DNA of 64,000 nt from JBNKHH01 sp050290245. GTDB lineage: Bacteria > Pseudomonadota > Alphaproteobacteria > Rhodobacterales > Rhodobacteraceae. The stretch lies in the NCBI GenBank assembly GCA_050290245.1, contig JBNKHH010000083.1, forward strand, positions 1-64,000. Direction: 5' to 3'. The notes beneath the pieces are model-generated. The model was not told where the DNA came from, did not search any database, and saw only the letters and a list, made by a program, of their open reading frames with translations. How positions within the stretch are numbered: the first letter of the stretch is position 1; each line of letters opens with the position of its first letter. This document shows positions 52,658 to 60,549 of this stretch, in pieces. A program made the translations under genes and the position numbers.

Positions 52658-53875
52658 TCATCCGAGGCGGCGGTTACGCGCGGCCAAGAGCTTGAGACGC
52701 AATGCATTCAGCTGAATAAAGCCCTGCGCGTCCTTCTGATCGTAAGCGCCAGCGTCTTCTTCAAAGGTGACGTGCGCCTCGGAATAGAGCGAATGATCGG
52801 ACCAGCGCGCAACAGTACGGGCCGAACCCTTGTACAGTTTGACGCGGACTGTGCCGGTGACGTGTTCCTGGCTCTTGTCGATCAAAGCCTGGAGCATCTC
52901 TCGTTCGGGCGAGAACCAGAAACCGTTATAGATCAGCTCGGCATAGCGCGGCATGACCGAGTCCTTCAGGTGCCCCGCGCCGGAATCGAGCGTGATCTGC
53001 TCAATGCCGCGGTGAGCTTCGAGCAGGATTGTGCCGCCGGGGGTTTCATAGACGCCGCGGGATTTCATGCCGACGAAACGGTTCTCGACCAGGTCGAGGA
53101 TGCCGATGCCGTGCTTGCCGCCAAGTTCGTTCAGCCTCGTGAGAATGGTGGCCGGAGACATGGCCTCGCCGTTAATGGCAACTGCGTCACCCTTTTCGAA
53201 GGTGATCTCGACCATCTCGGGTTCATTTGGCGCATCCTCGGGGCGGGTGATGCGCTGGAGAACATATTCCGGAGCCTCTTCGCCGGGGTTTTCCAAGACC
53301 TTGCCCTCGGACGAGGTGTGCAAAAGGTTTGCGTCGACCGAGAAGGGGGCCTCGCCACGCTTGTCCTTGGCGATCGGGATCTGGTTTTTTTCAGCAAAAT
53401 CCAGAAGCCGGGTTCGTGAAGTCAGGTCCCACAAACGCCAGGGCGCGATGACCTTGATGTCCGGGTTCAGGGCATAGGCCGAGAGTTCGAACCGTACCTG
53501 ATCGTTGCCCTTCCCGGTGGCGCCATGGCTGACGGCATCGGCGCCGGTCTCGGCAGCGATTTCGACAAGCCGTTTTGAGATCAGCGGTCGGGCAATCGAG
53601 GTGCCGAGAAGGTAGAGACCTTCGTACAAAGCATTGGCCCGGAACATGGGGAACACGAAGTCGCGGGTGAATTCTTCGCGCAGGTCCTCGATATAGATTT
53701 CCTTCACGCCCAGCATCTCGGCCTTCTTGCGCGCCGGCTCAAGCTCCTCGCCCTGACCGAGGTCGGCGGTGAAGGTCACGACTTCGCAACCGTATTCGGT
53801 TTGCAACCACTTGAGGATGATCGAGGTGTCGAGGCCGCCGGAATAGGCAAGGACGACTTTCTTTGGCGCGGACAT
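52658..53875 (-). CDS. argG: argininosuccinate synthase ArgG
   Basis: A 405-residue ATP-dependent ligase joining citrulline and aspartate in arginine synthesis. The N-terminal PP-loop VLAYSGGLDTSI, the SHGATGKGNDQVRFE motif and the SVDANLLHTSSEGK segment are intact. The start (53875) follows GGGGGAA. It stands alone between the sulfotransferase-like gene and the terminator of the secreted-protein gene. Confidence 0.97.
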   Translation of the reverse strand: MSAPKKVVLAYSGGLDTSIILKWLQTEYGCEVVTFTADLGQGEELEPARKKAEMLGVKEIYIEDLREEFTRDFVFPMFRANALYEGLYLLGTSIARPLISKRLVEIAAETGADAVSHGATGKGNDQVRFELSAYALNPDIKVIAPWRLWDLTSRTRLLDFAEKNQIPIAKDKRGEAPFSVDANLLHTSSEGKVLENPGEEAPEYVLQRITRPEDAPNEPEMVEITFEKGDAVAINGEAMSPATILTRLNELGGKHGIGILDLVENRFVGMKSRGVYETPGGTILLEAHRGIEQITLDSGAGHLKDSVMPRYAELIYNGFWFSPEREMLQALIDKSQEHVTGTVRVKLYKGSARTVARWSDHSLYSEAHVTFEEDAGAYDQKDAQGFIQLNALRLKLLAARNRRLG

Positions 53876-53942
53876 GGTGTTCCCCCGGAATCTGGTGTCC
53901 GGGCGCGTTTACGCATTTTTCAAAGGGTGAACAAGGCGGAGC

Positions 53943-53973
53943 AAAAGGAAAGGGCGGCAAGTGCCGCCCTTTC
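53943..53973 (-). terminator. Rho-independent terminator of the secreted low-complexity protein gene
   Basis: On the minus strand GAAAGGGCGGC, loop ACTT and GCCGCCCTTTC form a perfect 11-base-pair stem, followed by CTTTTG. It starts 22 bases after the stop codon at 53996 and lies just upstream of argG, insulating it. Confidence 0.85.
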
Positions 53974-53995
53974 ATGCCGTCATCTGCTGCTGAAG

Positions 53996-55117
53996 TTACT
54001 CGGTGGCTTCGGCCAACACTTCCTCCGACCCCTCGCAGCCTTCTTCGAGAACGCAGGTGTCGGCCGAACTCGCCTCTTCGATACCCATTGCATCGCGGAT
54101 CGCCGCGTCTTCTGCAGCGAGGCGTTCGTACAGCTTGTTCAGAAGATCCTGCTCTTCGGTCGTGATCTCTTCAGTGCTATCCGGGTTCTTGTTCCACGAG
54201 TCGAGGATCGCCAGTTCGGCATCAGTTCGGGCCTGGAGATTTTCCTCGGCTTCGGCCACTTCTTCTTCAGTCGGCGGAGTCTCGGTTATGTCGGTTCCGG
54301 CGACCGGGTCGCCGCCGAGGGCCGCGATGGCGCTTTCGACGACGGGATCGCGAGCGGCCTCGCGGGCATCAGCCAGTGACTGTTCATAGTCTCCGGCAGG
54401 ATCGGCCGACCCTCCGTAACCATTGTCTGCCAGGATCTGGAGCGCATCGGCGTTCGTGGGATCGGTTTCCAATGTCGTGAGCGCGGCTTCGACGTCGGCG
54501 TTGCGGGCGCCTTCGTAGGCGTCGGTGAGCGATTGATAGTAGCCTTCGACGGTGCCGCCCTCACCGAGTGCGGATGCGAGATCGTCAAACAAGCCGTTGA
54601 GGTCGATGATATCCTGCGCGCCCTCGGCGTTGATGTTGGCGACCGCAAGACCGGCAAGCATGCCAACGGGGCCGTTTGTGTTTCCGTTCCTGATGTGTGC
54701 GAGGACGGCATTGATGTTCGCATTCATCGCACCGTTCATGTTGCCAAGGTTGCTGGGGTGCATCGGATCGGCTTTCTTGGACACCTTGACAGCTTGGGGC
54801 GCGGACGTGGCCCGGGCCGCTTTCTTGTCCTGGCCTGTCAGCTTGGCGAAGAATCCTCCGAGCCCGCCTTTCTTGCCGTTGGACGATGCAGAAGATGACG
54901 AGGAGCCGGATTTGGACTTTGCCTCTGCAGATTTGCCGCCGTTGCCATTGCTGCTCCCGCTATTGCCCCTGTCTTCGGATTTTCCATTGCCGCCGGCGTT
55001 ATCCGACTTGGCATAGGCAGCGTCGGCCGTTGCGACGAGCGAAATTGAAACGGCAGGGACAATTGCGACGGTCGACAGCAATATTGCCGTGACGGTCGTC
55101 TTGATCGAATTCTTCAT
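53996..55117 (-). CDS. secreted low-complexity acidic protein, unknown function
   Basis: A 373-residue protein. A signal peptide (about 1-36, ending ADAAYA) precedes a Ser/Gly/Asn/Lys-rich stretch (about 37-95). An Asn/Ala segment (NLGNMNGAMNANINAVLAHI) follows, then an acidic helical C-terminal half with Asp/Glu/Ala-rich repeats. There are only two cysteines, both near the C terminus (TCVLEEGC). I recognise no family; similar secreted proteins occur in roseobacters. The ATG at 55117 has a strong GGAGGA. Its own terminator and long 5' gap indicate a monocistronic, possibly highly expressed gene. A cell-surface or periplasmic role is inference. Confidence 0.7.
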   Translation of the reverse strand: MKNSIKTTVTAILLSTVAIVPAVSISLVATADAAYAKSDNAGGNGKSEDRGNSGSSNGNGGKSAEAKSKSGSSSSSASSNGKKGGLGGFFAKLTGQDKKAARATSAPQAVKVSKKADPMHPSNLGNMNGAMNANINAVLAHIRNGNTNGPVGMLAGLAVANINAEGAQDIIDLNGLFDDLASALGEGGTVEGYYQSLTDAYEGARNADVEAALTTLETDPTNADALQILADNGYGGSADPAGDYEQSLADAREAARDPVVESAIAALGGDPVAGTDITETPPTEEEVAEAEENLQARTDAELAILDSWNKNPDSTEEITTEEQDLLNKLYERLAAEDAAIRDAMGIEEASSADTCVLEEGCEGSEEVLAEATE

Positions 55118-55485
55118 GAGGTCCTCCAAAATACGGCAGCTTCGCGATCGGTTCGCGGCGACGCTAGAAATCATATGTGGCACAACTGTGGCATCCCTTT
55201 AGGGGACTCTCCAAGGTGGCGGTTTCTTTCCTATAATTCGCATTTTCTGCGAGATCGCAGCGACGCAACACCACTAAAGCATTGAAATTCTTTTGTTTTT
55301 AGCAGACTCCTTCACCGAAGGGCAATCGCGAAGGCCGGATGTCGGTGCCACTCAGGCCGGCAAATATCCTTGTCAAAATGGATTGGAAGCCAAGCAATTG
55401 TTTCCGGTATGCATCTAATACTGGCCGTGTGGATAGCGTTGGAGACGCAATGGAAATTGCCCCCACGACTCGAATCGTCATGGGG
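55118..55485. other. non-coding gap upstream of the secreted low-complexity protein gene
   Basis: A 368-base region between two minus-strand genes. It probably holds the secreted-protein promoter and the end of the Hpt transcript. I see a tandem TGTGGCA at 55176-55182 and 55187-55193, 11 bases apart (one helical turn), and an AT-rich tract near 55284-55303. Reading frames here are short and not protein-like. No tRNA or structured RNA is evident. Confidence 0.4.
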
Positions 55486-55797
55486 TCAGACCAAGGCGGC
55501 CAGGGCGGCTTTCGACTGTTCGTAAGCCAAGCGAATTGCAGCAGTGTCCGGCCGGTACGCGACATCTTCCGCGACCCGTTGCTCGTTGGCGCGGCAAAGC
55601 TCGCTGACCGAGTCGAGCCCGATGTTGAGCGCGCTGCCCTTCAGAAAGTGTAGTTGGCCGGGCACGTCTTGCGGCGCAATGGTGTCGAGTGACTCCATGG
55701 CTTCGTCCATCTCCTCGCAGAAAATGGAGATGACCTCCGCCAAATCGTCTTCGCCTACCTCTTGGCGAAGTTCGTTGATACGCGCCATGTTGATCAT
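55486..55797 (-). CDS. histidine-containing phosphotransfer (Hpt) protein
   Basis: A 103-residue single-domain Hpt protein. The phosphorylated His is H50 in QLHFLKGSALNIG, the standard HxxKGS motif, within a four-helix bundle (MARINELRQEVGEDDLAEVI, then helices to residue 103). It would pass phosphate to or from receiver domains. The start at 55797 follows GAGAGGA. It is divergent from the REC-PP2C gene, with about 100 bases between the two starts, so they are likely partners. Confidence 0.85.
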   Translation of the reverse strand: MINMARINELRQEVGEDDLAEVISIFCEEMDEAMESLDTIAPQDVPGQLHFLKGSALNIGLDSVSELCRANEQRVAEDVAYRPDTAAIRLAYEQSKAALAALV

Positions 55798-55899
55798 TCG
55801 GTCCTCTCTTTGGTCCGATGTTAGGCTTCGGGGTCTTAATGGAGAGTTTCGAGGCGCGGCATTCACCGAGATTTAATTGGCATCGACCATTGTCCGGCC

Positions 55900-57153
55900 A
55901 TGATGAGCCGAGAAACTCCCAATCTGCCGGATGCGGCCATGGTGATCAGGCCAGTTCTGGTTGTTGACGACAGTCGCGCGCAGCGGCGCCTGGTGGCACG
56001 AACGTTGCAGAAATGGGGCTATGAAACGATTGAGGCCGGGTCGGGCGAGCAGGCGATGAAAATTTGCGCGGCTGAGCTGATAGATATCGTAATCAGTGAC
56101 TGGATGATGCCCGGCATGTCCGGCGTCGAATTTTGCCGGGCCTTCCGCGAGACTGCGAATGGGCGACCGGCTTACTTCATTCTGCTTACTGCTCAGACAG
56201 AGCGTGAGGTGCTGGCCGAGGGTCTTGAAAGCGGGGCCGATGATTTCCTGTCGAAGCCGTTTAATTCAGTGGAATTGCGCGCACGGCTCAGGGCCGGAGA
56301 GCGTGTCGTCAACGCCCAGAAGGACCTTGCCGAAAAGAACGTGGCGCTGACGTCCGCGTTGGACGATTTGTCTGATGCCTACGCAGCCATTGATCGGGAT
56401 CTGAGACGCGCAAAGACATTTCAGGAGGGATTGGTTCCTCAGCGCTTCATCACGAAGGGGGACTATGACGTTTCGATGCTCTTCCGGCCAAGTGGCCACG
56501 TCGGTGGGGACCTGGTCGGACATTTCTGCATCAACGAGGACGAGATCGGGCTTTATTCGGTCGACGTTTCGGGTCACGGCGTCGCCAGCGCTCTCATGAC
56601 TGCGCGGATCGCAGGGTATCTGAGTGACTCTGCGCCGGATCGAAACATCGCGCTAAGCCATATTGGGGACGGGGTGTACGAACTGGTTTCGCCCTGTGTC
56701 GTTCTTACCAAGTTGAACGACCTGCTTTGCGCGGATGTTGAAAGCGATCAGTACCTGACCATGGCACTGGCTCATTTGAACACGGCGACGGGCAAACTGC
56801 GGATTTGTCAGGCGGGCCATCCCAGTCCGGTGATCCAGCGTGCATCTGGCGGCGTCGAGTTCTTTGAATTGTTCAGTACACCGATCGGGCTTTTGGACGA
56901 AGGCGACTTTGCCTGCATTACCACCCACCTTAATCCGGGTGACCGGATGATCCTTTATACAGATGGTATTACCGAAGCTGCTGACGCCGAAGGCAATTTG
57001 CTGGACGAAAAGGGCCTGGAAAAAATTCTTGCACGCCTCAAAGGGATCAAGGGTGCTGATTTCGTCGATCTGTTGCTGGCTGACGTTGCCAAATTCGTCG
57101 GAGGAGACGAGTTCGACGATGACCTTTCCGCTATCGTGGTTGAAAGGTCCTAG
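55900..57153 (+). CDS. response regulator with a PP2C (SpoIIE/RsbU-type) phosphatase output
   Basis: A 417-residue protein. The receiver domain (about 18-135) has acidic residues D23-D24, the phosphoacceptor D67 (VISDWMMPGMSG) and K in LSKPFN. A coiled linker (about 140-170) joins it to a SpoIIE-type PP2C domain with GGDLVGHF (metal Asp), YSVDVSGHGVASAL and the closing YTDGITEA and DDLSAIVV. Such proteins dephosphorylate anti-sigma antagonists in partner-switching circuits. No anti-sigma/antagonist pair is adjacent. It converges on a Nudix gene with a shared CTAG. Confidence 0.88.
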   Translation: MMSRETPNLPDAAMVIRPVLVVDDSRAQRRLVARTLQKWGYETIEAGSGEQAMKICAAELIDIVISDWMMPGMSGVEFCRAFRETANGRPAYFILLTAQTEREVLAEGLESGADDFLSKPFNSVELRARLRAGERVVNAQKDLAEKNVALTSALDDLSDAYAAIDRDLRRAKTFQEGLVPQRFITKGDYDVSMLFRPSGHVGGDLVGHFCINEDEIGLYSVDVSGHGVASALMTARIAGYLSDSAPDRNIALSHIGDGVYELVSPCVVLTKLNDLLCADVESDQYLTMALAHLNTATGKLRICQAGHPSPVIQRASGGVEFFELFSTPIGLLDEGDFACITTHLNPGDRMILYTDGITEAADAEGNLLDEKGLEKILARLKGIKGADFVDLLLADVAKFVGGDEFDDDLSAIVVERS

Positions 57154-57590
57154 ACGCGGAGCGCTTTCCGCAGAAACAGACGATCACCGTCATTTCCAAC
57201 CAACTCGGGTGCGATTGCAGGCTCAGCCCACATTGCGATGTGGTCTGGTTCGGTCGGCGCACCGCGCTCATAGGCAGGCCTTGCAAGAAACACATGGCAG
57301 ATCTTTTCGGCCCAGAATTCGTACTCGGGCATATAAGTGAAGCGCCGGAAACATCCCAGTCGCCGCTTCACTGAAATGCACCATCCGGTCTCCTCCAGGA
57401 CTTCACGGTGGAGCGTCGCGACCGGGCTTTCGCCCGGATCGATGCCACCGCCGGGCAGTTGGAACTCCGGGTACGGTCGCGCCTGATGAGTCAGAAGAAC
57501 CTTGCCGTCACGCACTAATACGGCATATGCACCGGGCCGCGTTTTGTAGCGCACTCCTGTTCGGACCGGTTCGCCGATGCGTGGAATCAT
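57150..57590 (-). CDS. Nudix hydrolase
   Basis: A 146-residue Nudix protein. The box is GGIDPGESPVATLHREVLEETGW, read here as G-x5-E-x7-REVLEETGW. LLTHQARPYPEFQLPGG precedes it. The substrate cannot be told from sequence; relatives include mutator MutT-like enzymes. I use ATG 57590 with AAGGA upstream; a start eight codons earlier is possible. It is divergent from hslO, with 70 bases between. Confidence 0.85.
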   Translation of the reverse strand: MIPRIGEPVRTGVRYKTRPGAYAVLVRDGKVLLTHQARPYPEFQLPGGGIDPGESPVATLHREVLEETGWCISVKRRLGCFRRFTYMPEYEFWAEKICHVFLARPAYERGAPTEPDHIAMWAEPAIAPELVGNDGDRLFLRKALRV

Positions 57591-57660
57591 ACCTTGGTCC
57601 TTCGATTGCGGCACCTATATAGAAACGGTATTGCATGGCACTGACAGCCAGGGAAACCCC

Positions 57661-58647
57661 ATGAATCTCGGATCGAAAATCGCTTGGGACGACACCGTCC
57701 TTCCCTTTCAGCTTGACCGGACCAACACGCGTGGTCGTGTCGCGCGCCTGGACGGCGTTTTGCAGCAGGTCTTGTCTCAGCATGCATATCCGCCAGTCAT
57801 CGAGGCGCTGGTTGCAGAGGCCACTTTGTTGACGGCGATGATCGGTCAGACCATCAAATTGCAGTGGAAGCTTTCGTTGCAAATCCGCGGCGACGGACCC
57901 GCCCGGCTGATTGCAACGGACTATTACGGACCGACGAAAGAAGGCCGGCCAGCCCAAATTCGGGCATACGCGAGTTTCGACGAGACGAGGCTGGATGAGA
58001 CTGCCGATCCATTTAGCCAGATTGGCAGGGGCTATTTCGCCATGTTGATCGACCAAGGTGAAGGCACAGTTCCGTATCAAGGGATTACACCGATCGCGGG
58101 CGGATCGTTGGCCGCCTGCGCCGAGACCTACTTCGCTCAGTCGGAACAGCTTCCAACCAGCTTCGCTCTGAGCTTTGGTCAAACTCAGCTTCCTGGCGAG
58201 GCCATGCGCTGGCGTGCAGGAGGTGTGATGCTTCAGCAAATGCCTGAAGCCTCGCCTTTCGCCGAAGGTGGTGGATCAGGCGAAGACGGGCTGTTGTCGG
58301 CTGAGGACATCTTGGACGCGGATGCGGCTGAGCATTGGAACCATGTCAACGTGTTGTTGTCCTCGGCAGAGGAGATCGAGCTGATAGGGCCCAGCGTCCA
58401 GCCAACAGATCTGCTGGTTCGCCTGTTCCATGCCGATGGGCCGCGCGTGTTCGATGCACAGCCGGTCGAGTTTGGGTGCACCTGTTCGCCAGAAAGGGTA
58501 CAGCAAGCCATGTCGATCTATTCGGCCAAGGATATCGGGCATATGACGACCGACGAAGGTATCGTTACCGCTGACTGCCAGTTTTGCGGTGCCCACTACG
58601 AGTTCGATCCTGAGACGCTTGGTTTCGAGGCCAAGGGCGGTGAGTGA
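57661..58647 (+). CDS. hslO: redox-regulated chaperone Hsp33 (HslO)
   Basis: A 328-residue holdase activated by oxidation. The C-terminal zinc-binding redox switch shows the four cysteines as CxC (FGCTCSPERV) and CxxC (DCQFCGAHYEF). The N-terminal chaperone core (VLPFQLDRTNTRGRVARLD) and the TDYYGP region are typical. I start at 57661 (MNLGSK), as upstream in-frame sequence is antisense to the Nudix gene. It overlaps the CoA-Nudix gene by 8 bases. Confidence 0.95.
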   Translation: MNLGSKIAWDDTVLPFQLDRTNTRGRVARLDGVLQQVLSQHAYPPVIEALVAEATLLTAMIGQTIKLQWKLSLQIRGDGPARLIATDYYGPTKEGRPAQIRAYASFDETRLDETADPFSQIGRGYFAMLIDQGEGTVPYQGITPIAGGSLAACAETYFAQSEQLPTSFALSFGQTQLPGEAMRWRAGGVMLQQMPEASPFAEGGGSGEDGLLSAEDILDADAAEHWNHVNVLLSSAEEIELIGPSVQPTDLLVRLFHADGPRVFDAQPVEFGCTCSPERVQQAMSIYSAKDIGHMTTDEGIVTADCQFCGAHYEFDPETLGFEAKGGE

Positions 58648-59245
58648 CCTTCGGCTTCGTCTCGACCGGGCTCTTGCCGCCGAGGGTCGGCCGTCTTCGG
58701 ACTATGACCTGAACCCCGAGCTTGTTTTGCCGAAGGGGCGCAGGTTGCGGGGCGCCGCAGTTCTTATTCCGGTGGTGGAGGGCGCTGGGGGGGCCAGCGT
58801 CGTGCTGACGAAAAGGTCGTCCCGCTTACAGCACCATCCAGGACAGGTTGCCTTTCCCGGCGGCAAGATCGACGAAGGAGACGCGGACGCTGTCTCGGCG
58901 GCCTTGCGCGAGGCCGAAGAAGAAATCGGGCTGCCGCATGGGGATGTCGAGGTGTTGGGTGCCCTGCCTTCTCATGAGACGGTAACAGGGTTCCAGGTCA
59001 CGCCGGTCTTGTCGATCATCAGGCCGGGCTTTCAACCGGTGCCGGAAGCGGGTGAGGTTGCCGAGGTATTTGAGGTGCCCTTTGCGCATGTGATGGATGT
59101 GTCGAAGTATTCGATCCAGTATCGGCGTTGGTTGGGTGAGCGCAGGTATTATTTTACGGTGCCGTGGGGCCCCTATTACATTTGGGGTGCAACGGCGCGC
59201 ATGTTGCGGGCTTTGGCGGATCGGATGATGGATGACCCGGCTTGA
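58640..59245 (+). CDS. CoA-specific Nudix pyrophosphatase (NudL-like)
   Basis: A 201-residue enzyme with the CoA-Nudix signature upstream of the box (VLTKRSSRLQHHPGQVAFPGG, split here: LTKRSSRLQHHPGQ and AFPGGKIDEG) and the Nudix box REAEEEIGL. It would cleave CoA or acyl-CoA into phosphopantetheine and 3',5'-ADP. The GTG at 58640 is the best start, preceded by AAGGGCG and overlapping the hslO stop; an earlier ATG lies inside hslO. It overlaps the CCA gene by 14 bases. Confidence 0.85.
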   Translation: MSDLRLRLDRALAAEGRPSSDYDLNPELVLPKGRRLRGAAVLIPVVEGAGGASVVLTKRSSRLQHHPGQVAFPGGKIDEGDADAVSAALREAEEEIGLPHGDVEVLGALPSHETVTGFQVTPVLSIIRPGFQPVPEAGEVAEVFEVPFAHVMDVSKYSIQYRRWLGERRYYFTVPWGPYYIWGATARMLRALADRMMDDPA

Positions 59246-60386
59246 TGCAGACTGGCTGAACGCGGAAGCGACCCAGAGTGTGTTCGCGCTGTTGGAGGAT
59301 GCCGGGCACCAGGTCTATGCGGTCGGTGGTTGCGTGCGTGATGCTGTCCTTGGCCGATCAGTCAGCGATATTGATTTGTCGACTTCGGCCAGGCCGGACG
59401 TGGTCGTCGCACTGGCCGAGACTGCAGGATTGCGAGTCATTCCGACAGGGCTCGAACACGGTACGGTTACAGTCGTGATTGGAGACATGCCGTTCGAGAT
59501 CACCACGTTTCGTCGGGATGTCGAAACGGATGGGCGGCGGGCTGTGGTCGATTTTTCAGACAAGATCGAAGAGGACGCACTGCGGCGCGATTTCACAATG
59601 AATGCGCTGTATTGTGATCCCAGGGGCCTGATCGATGATCCGATGGGTGGGCTGGCCGATCTGAACTCGGGTCGGGTGCGATTCATCGAAGATGCCGAGA
59701 CGCGGATCCGCGAAGACTACCTGCGCAGTCTGAGGTATTTTCGGTTCCATGCCTGGTACGGCGATCCGGACAAGGGTTTTGACCCTGATGCGCTGGATGC
59801 GATTGCACGCAATGTGGATGGCCTGGCTTTCCTGTCGCACGAGCGTGTCGGAGCAGAGGTGAAGCGCTTGCTGTTGGCTCCTGATCCGGCGCCGTCTGTT
59901 GCCGCGATGCGGACCACCGGCGTTTTGTCGGCGATCCTGCCTGGAGCGGATGACACCGGACTTGCGCCGCTGGTTGCGTTTGAAAGCGAAGTCGGTGCTG
60001 AACCTGACGCCATGCGTCGCCTTGCTGTTCTGGGTGGAGCAGATGTTGCCAATCTGCTGAGACTGTCACGCAGAGAGGCCGAGAGACTACGCGACATTCG
60101 GAGATCAGTGGGAAAGACAGCAAGCGAACTGGGGTATCGGCTGGGTGCGGCCATTGGGCGAGACGTACTGCTTGTGAGCGCAGCACTTTTTGGTGTGCCG
60201 GTCGCTACGGAGGACCTTGTTGAGGTCGCGACGGCAGCAGACCAGGAATTTCCCGTGAAAGCAGCCGACCTGATGCCAGAGTATACCGGGCCGTTGCTGG
60301 GCGCGCGCATCAAACAACTGGAAAAGGCATGGATCGAAAGCGGTTTCCATTTGGACCGCGACGCCTTGATGGCCCTTGAGGGATGA
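59232..60386 (+). CDS. CCA tRNA nucleotidyltransferase
   Basis: A 384-residue class II nucleotidyltransferase of the poly(A) polymerase/CCA family. VYAVGGCVRDAVLGRSVSDIDLST contains the GG and D-x-D catalytic pair (key part: GGCVRDAVLG, DIDL), followed by EITTFRRD, DFTMNALYCD and the RFIEDAETRIREDYLRSLRYFRFH region that templates nucleotide choice (here: EDYLRSLRYFRFH). It adds or repairs the tRNA 3' CCA. The gene order hslO-CoA-Nudix-cca is frequent in alphaproteobacteria. Confidence 0.93.
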   Translation: MTRLDADWLNAEATQSVFALLEDAGHQVYAVGGCVRDAVLGRSVSDIDLSTSARPDVVVALAETAGLRVIPTGLEHGTVTVVIGDMPFEITTFRRDVETDGRRAVVDFSDKIEEDALRRDFTMNALYCDPRGLIDDPMGGLADLNSGRVRFIEDAETRIREDYLRSLRYFRFHAWYGDPDKGFDPDALDAIARNVDGLAFLSHERVGAEVKRLLLAPDPAPSVAAMRTTGVLSAILPGADDTGLAPLVAFESEVGAEPDAMRRLAVLGGADVANLLRLSRREAERLRDIRRSVGKTASELGYRLGAAIGRDVLLVSAALFGVPVATEDLVEVATAADQEFPVKAADLMPEYTGPLLGARIKQLEKAWIESGFHLDRDALMALEG

Positions 60387-60437
60387 CAGACCAATAGACT
60401 TGGGCTAAACCTGATCCCGACGAACATGGAGGTCATG

Positions 60438-60470
60438 ATGAATAACAGGATCCTTACCGCGCTAGGCTGA
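60438..60470 (+). CDS. possible 10-codon leader ORF upstream of the ABC pair
   Basis: ATG at 60438 (with another at 60435) preceded by a strong GGAGGT, followed by AACAGGATCCTTACC and a stop at 60468-60470, encoding MNNRILTALG. It lies 80 bases before the first ABC gene. TCCTTAC (within the ORF) can pair with GTAAGGA about 26 bases beyond, so a translation-linked regulatory fold is possible. No run of repeated codons suggests classic attenuation. It may also be a chance ORF. Confidence 0.3.
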   Translation: MNNRILTALG

Positions 60471-60549
60471 CTGGCCCGATCCTGTAAGGACGGCCCGGTC
60501 GCGCAGCCGTCTCTTTCATCTTGTCCACCTCACTCAAGGCACTTGCCGC

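Noticed and set aside
55299..55653. Short frames in the gap and antisense to the Hpt gene
   Set aside because: No ribosome-binding sites, odd composition and overlap with the well-supported Hpt gene.
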